Assembly (NCBI GenBank): GCA_030447245.1
Contig: JAUJPG010000013.1
Span: 94,467-133,910, forward strand
DNA from: Chloroflexota bacterium
GTDB lineage: Bacteria > Chloroflexota > UBA6077 > JACCZL01
DNA: 39,444 nucleotides
Direction of reading: 5' to 3'
A program made the position numbers and the translations under genes. Each line of letters begins with the position of its first letter. Within the stretch, counting starts at the first letter, position 1. Positions 7,342 to 15,429 of this stretch are shown here, piece after piece. The notes under the pieces are model-generated. The model searched no databases, was not told the origin of the DNA, and saw only the letters and a program-made list of their open reading frames with translations.

Positions 7342-10341
7342 ATGCCAGTCCCCGGCCGCGGACGTCGGCGGCTGCCGTTCCGGAACTCGCGCTGGCAGCA
7401 GCGGGGGGTTGCGACCCTCCGGCTGCATCTCGCGCCGACGGTCCGAACCGCACTGACCGCCTGGATGAAGATCTACGGCGAAACCAATTCCCTGCCGGGC
7501 CTGGCAACTGGCCCTATCGAGGTCCGTTTCCGTCGGCTCCGCGAGCACGCAAATGCCGATACCCTGCTGCTCTGGACGACGCCCGAGCGGTGGTCGGCGG
7601 GCGAGGCGCTCTCGCTCTGGATCCCAGCCATCGGACTGGACATGTCTGGCCGTTTCGCCGGCGGCGGGTTGCTGATCGAGCGCGCCCGGCCGACCACGGA
7701 TGATGACCGCGATCCGCGCAAGATGAAGTCCGCCGTGGGCATGGAGCTCCGCACCGAGCACGTCGAGCTGCCGCCGCCCGACCAGCTCGATGAGGCCGAC
7801 CAGGCAACGTACCTCGAAGGCGCCTTCGAGCGGTTGGTCGGCCGCCGCTGGACCGGATTCGTGGCGCCGCTCCGCGAGGCGCTGGAGGCCGAGGCCAAGA
7901 ACGAGATGGTCCGTGCCGAGAGCCTTGCGGCGACCTACGAAAAGGCAGCGCCACGCATCGGCAGTCCGAGCGAGACCGACCCGTACCGTCTGAGCGGCAT
8001 CGATGGCTCGGCCGTCGCCGCATTCGACGAGGGCGAGTGGCTCGACCTGCTCGACCAACGCGGGCGGCTGATCTCCTCGGCGCGGCTGGTTCGCGCGGAC
8101 CCGGCCGAGGGTGCGCTCGAAGTTGACGCGCGCGGTGCCGAACCTCCGTCGAGTGGCACGGTGCGTCCGCGTCCGCAGACCCAGATCCTGGCCCAAAAGC
8201 GGGCCATCCTGGAAGAGCTGGACAACCCAACTGGCGGACTGCGCGACGCGGTTCGCCTGGTCGCCTCGCCGGCGTCGCTGCCGCCGCCACGGAAGCTGCG
8301 CCCGGCCCGGTTCGTCAACCGCTTCGTGGCGCGCAACCGCAGCCAGGTCCGCGCCGTCTCGCTCGCGCTCGGGCTCGAAGAGGGCCAGGCGTTGATGATC
8401 CAGGGGCCGCCCGGCACCGGCAAGTCGACGACGCTCGCGGAGATTGTCGGTCAGATCGTCCTGCGTGACCCAAACGCCACGCTCCTGGTCTGCTCGCATT
8501 CGAATCACGGTGTTGACAACCTGCTGCTGAAGACGCTTCCGTACCTGGAATCGGTGCCCGAGCTCCAGATCGCGCGGGTCGGGCTGTACGATCGGGTCCA
8601 CCCGAACGCGCGCCCGCACTTTGTGCCGTCAGGCGAAGACCTCGGGGCGTACAACGTCATCTTCACCACGGTCGACGCCCTCGCCTTGCACCCCGAGGCC
8701 GGTGGCCGCACCTACGACTACGCGGTCCTTGACGAGGCCAACCGAGCCTCGATCCTGGATTCGTTGATCCCGCTGGTCCGCGGACGGCGTTTCATCCTCG
8801 TCGGCGATCACCTCCAGTTGCAGCCGGTCCTGTCGGATGCCGAGGAGCAGCTTCGGCTGGAGCCAGCCGCCGCCCAGACCTCGGCGATCGGCAAGAGCCT
8901 GTTCGCGTGGCTGCGCGAGCGGCGCTTCCCGGAGGCAGCCACGGTCTTCCTGGACGAGCAGAACCGGATGCACCCGGTCATCGCCGGGCTGATCTCCGAG
9001 GTGTTCTACGAAGCACGGCTTCACACCGGCCCGCGCGCCCCGCGCCGACCGGCCGACCTGCCCCTGTTCCTATCGCCGGTGACCTGGGTCGACACGCGTG
9101 GGCTGCATGGACTGCGCGAGGTGCGCGGCCGCGGTGCCTCGCTGATGAACGTCCCGGAAGCGCGGCTGGTCGCGACCATCGCGCGGCACGTCATGACTCA
9201 GACCGCCGGCCGCGACCTCGACGTTGGCGTGATCGCCGCGTACGCCGAGCAGACCGCGGTGCTCCGTCGAATCCTCCAGCAGCGCGGCGGCCAGTTCCGC
9301 AACGGAGGCCCGAACGGCGGGAGCAAGCCGAATGGGGGGCGCATGCTGGAAGTCGACACGGTGGACGCTTTTGAGGGCCGCGAGAAGGACGTGGTGATCG
9401 TCTCGCTAGTCCGGAGCAACCAGCGTCGCGACATCGGCTTCCTGCGGCTGATGCAGCGAATCAACGTGGCGCTGTCCCGTGCGCGGCGCTCGCTGATCAT
9501 CGTCGGCGATGCGTCCACCCTACGTGGCAGCTACTTCGATCGGATCATCCGCTACATCCGAGCCAACGGCATGGTCCAGCCGGGTCCGCGCCTGATTGGC
9601 CGGCTGCTCAATGCACGAGTCGCCGGTCACGTGCGGACGGCCGGGTTGAGCGGAGCGGTCGAGCGGGAGGGTCCGCGACAACCAGGGCGCCGCCGACCGC
9701 CGCCACGCATGGCGCCCCGTCCGGGCTCGCCGAGCTTCGGGTTCCCAGGCGCGGCCGGTGCTCCGTTCGACAACGGCGCGCCTGAGCCTGCGCAGGCACG
9801 GCCTGGCGCAGGGCAGCCGGACCCCAACCGGCCCGCGCGCCGCCGTCGCCGACGCGGCCGCCGCCGGGCGGAAGAATCGGCGCCAAGGCCGCGCGTCGCT
9901 GGAATCCAGGCTGACGACCGACACAACGGCGCCCCGCGGGCTGGCACATCGGAGCATGAAGTCAGCGCACGCGAGGGCGGTGCTCTGATCGGGCCGAATA
10001 CCCCCACGGGCGCGCCGATCCAGAGCGCCGAAGCGACGTCGCCGAACGGCGCAGCCGATTCGGAGCCTGACGTCAGCCGTGGCATGTCCAGCAGCGCCCG
10101 AGACGCCGCGCGGGACGCCGAGGCGGCGCGGGGTGACGTGGTGCGCGAACCGGCGCCGAGGCGCCGCACCCGCCGCCGTCCGGCCTCCGCGCAGGTCGAT
10201 ATGAGCGCGGCGCCGCCGAGCGAAGAGACACCGGCGGTCGCCCCGGCGCTGTCAGACCAGGGATCGACTGAGGACGTTCCGGCCCCGCGCCGACGCCGCA
10301 CGCGCCGCGCCGCGGGTGCCGAGCCGTCGGGTGACGCGTAG
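7342..10341 (+). CDS. UPF1/DNA2-like superfamily 1B helicase with long basic disordered C-terminal tail
   Basis: A 999-residue protein. Residues 1-330 are an N-terminal domain I do not recognise. The helicase core follows: Walker A GPPGTGKS (355-362), the S-H-S-N region (385-388), motif II DEAN (464-467), motif III GDHLQLQPV (488-496), motif V TVDAFEGRE (673-681) and motif VI NVALSRAR (708-715). These are the signatures of the UPF1-like group that unwinds RNA or DNA 5' to 3'. From about residue 750 the protein becomes Pro/Arg/Gly/Ala-rich with basic clusters (for example RRRRRRGRRRAE) and no predicted fold, suggesting nucleic-acid binding or phase behaviour. The usual DEAA/DEAG at motif II is DEAN. 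It stands alone, with no obvious operon partner. Confidence 0.85.
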   Translation: MPVPGRGRRRLPFRNSRWQQRGVATLRLHLAPTVRTALTAWMKIYGETNSLPGLATGPIEVRFRRLREHANADTLLLWTTPERWSAGEALSLWIPAIGLDMSGRFAGGGLLIERARPTTDDDRDPRKMKSAVGMELRTEHVELPPPDQLDEADQATYLEGAFERLVGRRWTGFVAPLREALEAEAKNEMVRAESLAATYEKAAPRIGSPSETDPYRLSGIDGSAVAAFDEGEWLDLLDQRGRLISSARLVRADPAEGALEVDARGAEPPSSGTVRPRPQTQILAQKRAILEELDNPTGGLRDAVRLVASPASLPPPRKLRPARFVNRFVARNRSQVRAVSLALGLEEGQALMIQGPPGTGKSTTLAEIVGQIVLRDPNATLLVCSHSNHGVDNLLLKTLPYLESVPELQIARVGLYDRVHPNARPHFVPSGEDLGAYNVIFTTVDALALHPEAGGRTYDYAVLDEANRASILDSLIPLVRGRRFILVGDHLQLQPVLSDAEEQLRLEPAAAQTSAIGKSLFAWLRERRFPEAATVFLDEQNRMHPVIAGLISEVFYEARLHTGPRAPRRPADLPLFLSPVTWVDTRGLHGLREVRGRGASLMNVPEARLVATIARHVMTQTAGRDLDVGVIAAYAEQTAVLRRILQQRGGQFRNGGPNGGSKPNGGRMLEVDTVDAFEGREKDVVIVSLVRSNQRRDIGFLRLMQRINVALSRARRSLIIVGDASTLRGSYFDRIIRYIRANGMVQPGPRLIGRLLNARVAGHVRTAGLSGAVEREGPRQPGRRRPPPRMAPRPGSPSFGFPGAAGAPFDNGAPEPAQARPGAGQPDPNRPARRRRRRGRRRAEESAPRPRVAGIQADDRHNGAPRAGTSEHEVSAREGGALIGPNTPTGAPIQSAEATSPNGAADSEPDVSRGMSSSARDAARDAEAARGDVVREPAPRRRTRRRPASAQVDMSAAPPSEETPAVAPALSDQGSTEDVPAPRRRRTRRAAGAEPSGDA

Positions 10342-10803
10342 GAGCGGCTCCGAACGCCGCGGCGGACTTCGAGACAGTCCTGCCACCGAAAGCGCCCCGC
10401 ATGCCCGGCTTCAGAAAGGCGTTGGGGACGGCCCTTGCGTTGCCGAAGGCGTCAACGAAGCACATGAGCAGGGCCCGTCGCCGAAGCCGGGCCTGCCCCC
10501 GTGCCCTGCTTGGCTGCCTGACGGCGCTGCTCACGGTTGATGCCATGCCCTCTGCCCGGCAGTGTGGGAATCGGAGCTCGCGGTTGCGGCCTCGCCTGAC
10601 GCCTCGATCGCGCCGAGCCGAGGGCGCGCGGTTTCCTGCTGAACGATCTCCCCCACCCGAAAGGCCCGGTTGCTCGCGACCTGAACGGGTGCACGCCGTG
10701 CGCCCGTGCTGCGCCGGCAGGAACGACGGCGCGCAGACAGGTATCATCAGGAGCACAGACTTTCGTGGTACGTCGGCGGTCCGACGCCAGGACAGGGGGA
10801 CGT
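10342..10803. other. Non-coding gap between helicase gene and crotonase gene
   Basis: No convincing gene. An imperfect GC-rich hairpin with GGCCCG (10472-10477) and CGGGCC (10488-10493) could end the helicase transcript, but no T-run follows. A -10-like TATCAT is at 10742-10747, about 55 bp before the crotonase start, without a recognisable -35. GGGGGA just before 10804 is the ribosome site of the next gene. Confidence 0.35.
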
Positions 10804-11583
10804 ATGCTGGCCGAGCAGACGCTGCTCACCGAGATCGTTGGGTCGAGCGCGATTGTCACACTCAACCGACCAGAGCGACGGAATGCGCTGTCGCTTCCGC
10901 TGATGCGCGAGCTGACCCGCACGCTCGAGCAGCTTGGTGGGGACCCAGGCGTGCGCGCCGTCATCATCCGCGCCAATGGCCCCGTCTTCTCGGCTGGCCA
11001 CGACCTGTCCGAGCTGTCTGGCGGTAATGAGACAGCCTACCAGACGGTTTTCGACGCCTGCGTGGCCTTGATGGAGACGGTCCAGCGGATCCCGCGGCCG
11101 GTGATCGCCGAGGTGGCCGGGGTCGCCACGGCAGCCGGCTGCCAACTGGTCGCCACGTGCGACCTGGCGATCGCCGGCGAGGGCGCGCGCTTCGCGACTC
11201 CAGGGGTCAGGATCGGGCTGTTCTGCTCGACGCCGATGGTCGCCGTCTCGCGTGCGATCGGGCGCAAGCGCGCTCTCGAGATGCTGCTGACTGGCGAGAT
11301 GATCGATGCGCGGACGGCCGCCGAGTGGGGGCTGGTCAATCGCGTCGTCCCCGCCGATCGCCTGGAAGTGGAGACCAGGGCGCTGGCCGACAAGATCGGG
11401 ACGGCTAGCCCCTACACGGTCAAGGTCGGCAAGCAGGCCTTCTACCGCCAGGTCGAGCTGCCCCAGCACGACGCCTACGCCTACACCCGCGACGTGATGG
11501 TCGAAAACACCCTGGCGGATGACGCCCAGGAGGGGATCGGCGCCTTTCTGGAGAAGCGCAGTCCCACCTGGACCGGCGGCTAG
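10804..11583 (+). CDS. ECHDC3-like enoyl-CoA hydratase/isomerase family protein
   Basis: A crotonase-fold protein of 259 residues from the ATG at 10804, which has AGGGGGA upstream. The oxyanion-hole loops are recognisable (NGPVFSAGHDLSEL and the IAEVAGVATAAGCQLVATCD region, in two parts). The two catalytic glutamates of classical enoyl-CoA hydratase are replaced: the first position is Gln in GCQLVATCD and the second is Gly in FATPGVRIG. The following GLFCSTP is the hallmark of the ECHDC3 group, whose reaction is not firmly established. A CoA-thioester-related function is likely, but classical hydratase activity is not supported. dprA follows 14 bp later and may be co-transcribed. Confidence 0.85.
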   Translation: MLAEQTLLTEIVGSSAIVTLNRPERRNALSLPLMRELTRTLEQLGGDPGVRAVIIRANGPVFSAGHDLSELSGGNETAYQTVFDACVALMETVQRIPRPVIAEVAGVATAAGCQLVATCDLAIAGEGARFATPGVRIGLFCSTPMVAVSRAIGRKRALEMLLTGEMIDARTAAEWGLVNRVVPADRLEVETRALADKIGTASPYTVKVGKQAFYRQVELPQHDAYAYTRDVMVENTLADDAQEGIGAFLEKRSPTWTGG

Positions 11584-11597
11584 GGGTCAGCCGCCCG

Positions 11598-12224
11598 GTG
11601 GCGCCGGCGGGCGGCCAGGAGCGGGTCTACTGGGCGCTGCTGAGCATGGTCGCCGGGGTCGGGCCGGCCCGCTTCGCGCGGCTGCTGGAGCACTTCGGGA
11701 GCGCCCGGGCCGCCTGGACCGCGCCGGCGCTGGCGCTGGCTGAGATCGGCCTGGACCGTCGCGCCGTCCGCTCGCTGCTCGATCTGCGCACCAGGCTGGA
11801 CCCAGCCGCCGAGTGGCGGCGGCTCGAGCAGCTGGGGATCAGCGTCTTGACCCTGGACGATCCAGCCTACCCGCCGCGGCTGCGCGAGATCACCGATGCG
11901 CCTCCGATCCTCTATGTCCTTGGTGCGCTGATCCCGGCCGATGAGTGGGCCGTCGCCGTCGTCGGGACCCGGCGGGCATCGGCGTACGGCCGCCAGGCGG
12001 CCGAGCGTCTGGTCGGCGAGGTCGCGCGGGCGGGTGTCACGATCGTCAGCGGGCTGGCTCGCGGGATCGATACGTACGCCCACCGCGCCGCGCTTGCCGT
12101 CGAGGGACGCACCCTCGCCGTCCTCGGCAGCGGACTGGACCGCGTCTATCCGGAGGAGAACCGCGCCATAGCGACCGAGATCGCCGAGCGCGGCGCGGTC
12201 GTCACGGAGTTCCCGCTCGGGACA
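11598..12224 (+). pseudogene. dprA: DNA-processing protein DprA, interrupted after the PLGT motif
   Basis: DprA (Smf) binds single-stranded DNA and loads RecA during natural transformation. The N-terminal HhH-like region (VAGVGPARFARLLEHFG) and most of the Rossmann fold are present: VVGTRRASAYGRQAAE, VSGLARGIDTYAHRAAL, VLGSGLDRVYPEENRAI and VVTEFPLGT. DprA proteins normally continue with a P-x-x-x-x-F-P-x-R-N-R-x-I-x-G segment. Here the homology stops at residue 209 and the frame runs on to 12602 through sequence with no DprA character. The break lies 297 bp from the stop of a large serine recombinase, so integration of an island is the simplest explanation. The 3' half of dprA is not found in the rest of the window. 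The start is a GTG. Confidence 0.8.
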
Positions 12225-12520
12225 ACCAACATCCCAACCTCCCCATGCTTGTTACCGATCCCTCGCGAACCGGGCAAGGGAGGCGCTGTGGCGCGACCTA
12301 GCCTCGGTACGATCAGGCTACTGCTCGCTCGTTCGGGAATCAATTCGGATCCCAGAACTGCGTCGAACCAATCTCCGACTCGGCGACGGGCGTCATCACG
12401 GGTCAGATCGCTCACATCAGGGGCGACAGCCCAGGCGGGCCGCCGCGCTCAACGAGCGCGGCAAGTCGGCAGGAGCATCTGCTCGGGTTATCCGTTCGAG
12501 TTCAACGGGATTCTCGAATC
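12225..12520. other. Putative island junction (attachment-site side) between dprA and recombinase gene
   Basis: This is the sequence between the last DprA-like codon and the 3' end of the recombinase gene. It lacks coding character. A small inverted repeat, GGATTC-TC-GAATCC (12508-12521), overlaps the recombinase stop codon. Large serine integrases usually lie next to one attachment site, so the hybrid att site should be near 12220-12230. The crossover dinucleotide cannot be assigned without the empty site. Confidence 0.4.
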
Positions 12521-14077
12521 CTACGCAGCTTCCTCCTTGATGCTGCCCAGCGCGCTGCGGAGCGCAAGTCCGAGGGTCGTCCAGACGATCTCGACCTCGT
12601 AGTGGCCACGAACTGTTCCATGGTGCGGAACGACCTGCTCGATCAGATGGAAGAGCACCTCGCGCTGACGAGGCACGTCCGACTCGGCGAGAACCGCGGC
12701 CCAGTGATGCATCTCCCGCAATACAACCTGTAAGTCGGGCAAGCCGACGGCCGGCTGTTCGGAAGGGAGCCGCGCCAACTCCGCCTCGGACGCCTCGATG
12801 TCGGCCCGCGCCCGCGCGCAGATCGCGTCATAGCTCGGGCGATCCAGGTCGCCGTCCAGCAGCATCTCCGTGCCGCGCACGATCCGCTGCCGCGCGCGCT
12901 CGAACGCCTGCTCCAGTGCGGTGCGCCTAGCCGTCGTGTCCTCACCGGGCGGGCGGCGGAGTAACTCCCAGGCTTGGTGCAGCGAGGCGCGGAACTCGCG
13001 GTCCACGGACGCCAGGGAGCGCAGTGCCTGTCCAACTTGGTTTAGGACATACGCGTCAACTGGTGCCATCACGACCATCGTCTTGCAGCGTCCCCTGACG
13101 TCGCTGCACCGGTATCGAGGTAGGCGCTGCGCCATGATGCCGACCTGCATCCGCTGCCCGCAGGCCGGGCAGCGGGTCAGGCCTGTCAAGAGGTACCGCC
13201 CGCTCGCCTGGCGCGGCATCTTGCGGTGGCCGTTGGTCCGCCGCTGGACCTCGGCCCAAATCACCTCGCTCACGAGCTTCGGCCACCGGCCGGCCGGCTC
13301 GGTCAGGGGGTTGCTGTCATCGGTTCGTCGCTGCCGCGCGACGTAGACGGGCGAGCGCAGCGCCCGAATGACGGCGTTCTGGTGCATTGTCTTGCCGCCC
13401 CGAGCCGAGGACGGTAGGTCGCGGACCCACCGCGCGACCGAACGCATGGACTCGCCCGCAGCGACGCGCTCGAACGCCTCGCGGACGAAGGACGCGGTCG
13501 CTAGATCGACTTCCAGTACTCGCTTCGGTGAGCCCGACGCGCGCTCCTCAGCCGTCGAGTCGCGCCAGCGGTATCCCCACGCTGCCATACCGACCGGGAA
13601 CCAGCCGAGCGCGGCGACGTGCCGCCGCGCTGCCGAGACGCGCTCCCCCAAGACGCGAATCTCCTCCTCCGCGACGCTGGCGAGGATGTTGGCGACGAGG
13701 TCGGACACCTCCCCGCCCTCGCGGACGCTGTGCGTCGGGACGCCGAGTGCCTTCAACTCCTCGCGGCAGCGCACTCGCTCCAGCACTCGACGGCCGAAAC
13801 GGTCGAGCCGCATGACGACGACGGCGAGACGGTCGCGGTCGTCGGCACGTAGCCGACGGGCCTCATCCAGCAGTGCCACGTAGTCGGGTCGGTCATCGCG
13901 CGTACCCGACAGTACATCCTGGTACTCGTGCCCGATGATCCAGCCCTGCCCGGCCACGTACCGTCGGCACTCGCGTAACTGGGTGTCGAGGCTCACGCCG
14001 TCCCGCTGCTCGTCGGTCGAGATCCGGGTGTAGATCAGGGCAGTGGTGATGCCGCCGCGCCCGTTGCTTGTCACCAT
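12521..14077 (-). CDS. Large serine recombinase (site-specific integrase)
   Basis: A 518-residue recombinase. The N-terminal resolvase domain has the catalytic serine S20 in IYTRISTDEQ and the arginine-bearing RLDRFGRR (90-97). It is followed by the recombinase domain (about 160-290), a zinc ribbon with C303, C306, C324 and C331 (RCPACG ... YRCS ... C), and a helical coiled-coil region (about 375-460). This layout is that of phage and integrative-element integrases that recombine attP and attB in one direction without host factors. The gene points toward the broken dprA. It is 3 bp downstream of a ribbon-helix-helix gene, so the two are probably one operon from the promoter at 14311-14339. 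Confidence 0.93.
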   Translation of the reverse strand: MVTSNGRGGITTALIYTRISTDEQRDGVSLDTQLRECRRYVAGQGWIIGHEYQDVLSGTRDDRPDYVALLDEARRLRADDRDRLAVVVMRLDRFGRRVLERVRCREELKALGVPTHSVREGGEVSDLVANILASVAEEEIRVLGERVSAARRHVAALGWFPVGMAAWGYRWRDSTAEERASGSPKRVLEVDLATASFVREAFERVAAGESMRSVARWVRDLPSSARGGKTMHQNAVIRALRSPVYVARQRRTDDSNPLTEPAGRWPKLVSEVIWAEVQRRTNGHRKMPRQASGRYLLTGLTRCPACGQRMQVGIMAQRLPRYRCSDVRGRCKTMVVMAPVDAYVLNQVGQALRSLASVDREFRASLHQAWELLRRPPGEDTTARRTALEQAFERARQRIVRGTEMLLDGDLDRPSYDAICARARADIEASEAELARLPSEQPAVGLPDLQVVLREMHHWAAVLAESDVPRQREVLFHLIEQVVPHHGTVRGHYEVEIVWTTLGLALRSALGSIKEEAA

Positions 14078-14080
14078 GGC

Positions 14081-14266
14081 TTAGCGCTCCTTTCCTCGAC
14101 GCGCTGTCGCCACGGCTTTCAGTCCGTGCCGTGTGGCCAGCTCGCGCACCGCGAGGCGCAGGATGGCCGAGCGGCTGGGGAGCGACAGGCGTTCCATGAG
14201 CGCGTCGAGCAGGTCGCGGGTTTCCTGGTCCAGCGTCACCGCGTAGGTCCTGTACTCCCGCGTCAT
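14081..14266 (-). CDS. Small ribbon-helix-helix (CopG-like) protein upstream of the integrase
   Basis: A 61-residue protein: a beta strand (YRTYAVTLDQE), two helices (TRDLLDALMERL and SRSAILRLAVRELATRHG), and a basic tail. This is the ribbon-helix-helix DNA-binding fold. It is co-directional with the integrase, with 3 bp between the stop and the integrase start. Its own promoter contains two perfect palindromes, so self-repression and control of integrase expression is a reasonable inference. It is not a VapB-type antitoxin, because the partner gene is a recombinase and not a toxin. Confidence 0.65.
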   Translation of the reverse strand: MTREYRTYAVTLDQETRDLLDALMERLSLPSRSAILRLAVRELATRHGLKAVATARRGKER

Positions 14267-14295
14267 CTCTCCGCCCTGCCCTCCCTGTCTCCAAC

Positions 14296-14307
14296 GTCAT
14301 GCATGAC
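14296..14307. promoter_or_regulatory. Perfect 12-bp palindrome downstream of the integrase-operon -10
   Basis: GTCATGCATGAC is a perfect palindrome lying at or just after the expected transcription start of the minus-strand RHH-integrase promoter. A bound dimer here would block initiation. Confidence 0.45.
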
Positions 14308-14310
14308 CTC

Positions 14311-14339
14311 ATTATATGTGCTGAACATATGTTATTCAA
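14311..14339 (-). promoter_or_regulatory. Strong promoter of the RHH-integrase operon with internal palindrome
   Basis: On the minus strand TTGAAT (14339-14334) and a consensus TATAAT (14316-14311) are separated by exactly 17 bp. The first ten spacer bases, AACATATGTT (14324-14333), are a perfect palindrome abutting the -35. This is a classic repressor-site position. The RHH start codon lies about 45 bp downstream of the -10. Confidence 0.7.
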
Positions 14340-14869
14340 GGTGTGTTGACCGGGAGAGCCGGTTGACCAACGCACCACTTCAGAGGCTTGCGACCTCTCA
14401 GTCTCGAGCGAAGCCCTCTCAGCGCTAGGCCATCAGATCATCAGTCCGCGAGGACTCGGACATCCGACCACCTGAACCCCATTTCAAGGACAGGGTTTCG
14501 CTTCCGTCCGTGGCCGGCCACCGCCATCTGCTGGCGAGCCCTTCCATCCGCCGCCGTCCGTCGCCCGTTGCTACAGTCCGCCCGGGTTGCTACATGGGCT
14601 GCTACACAGGAGCGCCGTGCGGGAGAGAAAACAGCATCGCGGATGCCCCGAAATCCCGTGTGGCGCGGCACCTGGGCGTCCACCTCGAAACGATGCGGAA
14701 TCTGAGCCCGCCAGGACCGGCACGGCATCGAGCCGGTACGTCACGGCTGGGGCCACACCAGCGGAATGGAACACGGCGAGCCTCCGGTGGGCGGGTTGCT
14801 GAGCACTTCCAGGCTACCTCAGGGGCTCGCTCCTCGCTCGGTCTGCGCTGCGATGCGCATGTCTGACGG
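14340..14869. other. Non-coding stretch between RHH promoter and HNH remnant
   Basis: No frame of this 530-bp stretch looks like a protein on either strand. The direct repeat GCTACA occurs around the GTTGCTACATGGGCTGCTAC run near 14585-14605. No tRNA cloverleaf was found. Confidence 0.3.
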
Positions 14870-15121
14870 CTAGGGCAGCGCCGGTTCGCGGCGGAGGTGC
14901 TGACGGCGTACGCGCATCCGTGCGGCTTCTTCGGATTCGCGTCGGTCGGCCCGCGCGGGCACCGGCTGCTGGTGGCGTCGCACATCAAGCCATTGCCCCA
15001 GTCGTCGGGGCGTGACTGGCTCGACCCGGGGAACGGGATCTCAGCCTGCCCGGTCCACGACAGCGCGTTCGAAACGCGGCTGCTGACGGTCGCACGCGAC
15101 CTGCGAATCGAGGGAGCCTGA
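14870..15121 (+). pseudogene. C-terminal remnant of an HNH (HNH_2-type) endonuclease
   Basis: The frame opens after a stop at 14864-14866 and reads GQRRFAAEVLTAYAHPCG, then VASHIKPL, then DPGNGISACPVHDSAF to a TGA. This is the pattern of HNH_2-family nucleases: GQxxFR...LLxAY, HIxPW, NGxxL and HDxAFD, where the two histidines and the Asn line the active site. The N-terminal half expected for a restriction-type nuclease is missing, and the metal-site Cys region is altered (HPCGFFGF instead of xRCAVTG). It is probably a dead fragment. A GTG at 14897 could start a shorter product. Confidence 0.5.
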
Positions 15122-15242
15122 GCCATCGCAGAGCATGATCGCCCGCGCCGGGCGACTCGGCGACCCAAGCATCGCGCAACCTGGTCACTGCCAACAGGGT
15201 GTACGCGGTCCACGCATTTTTGGAAGAGTTCGTCGCGAGCAC

Positions 15243-15271
15243 TTGACGCGGGTGCCCGTCCCCGATAGTCT
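15243..15271 (+). promoter_or_regulatory. Candidate promoter of the cas operon
   Basis: TTGACG (15243-15248) and TAGTCT (15266-15271) are separated by 17 bp, about 160-180 bp before the cas3 start. It is the best hexamer pair in the 308-bp stretch 15122-15429, which otherwise shows nothing coding. Confidence 0.55.
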
Positions 15272-15429
15272 GAGCATGGCATAGAACAGGTGTTTCATAC
15301 GAGACATGGGCGCAGCGTGACGGTCTGGCTGTCACGGCTGGGTGTCATCATGGACAGGCTGGGAAACCTCGTGCCGTCGAGCACCCGCTTGGCGAGAGCT
15401 GTCGAGCTTCGCGGGTCAGACGCGGAACA

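Noticed and set aside
7099..8619. 506-codon minus-strand frame opposite the helicase
   Set aside because: Composition reflects antisense codon bias of the helicase gene; no motifs.
10472..10493. Intrinsic terminator after the helicase gene
   Set aside because: The stem is imperfect and no T-run follows; kept only as a note in the gap entry.
14081..14266. RHH gene as the antitoxin of a toxin-antitoxin pair
   Set aside because: The adjacent gene is a full large serine recombinase, not a toxin; a regulator role fits better.
14340..14869. tRNA gene as integration target near the integrase
   Set aside because: No T-arm or acceptor pairing was found on either strand; the insertion point is better explained by the dprA break.
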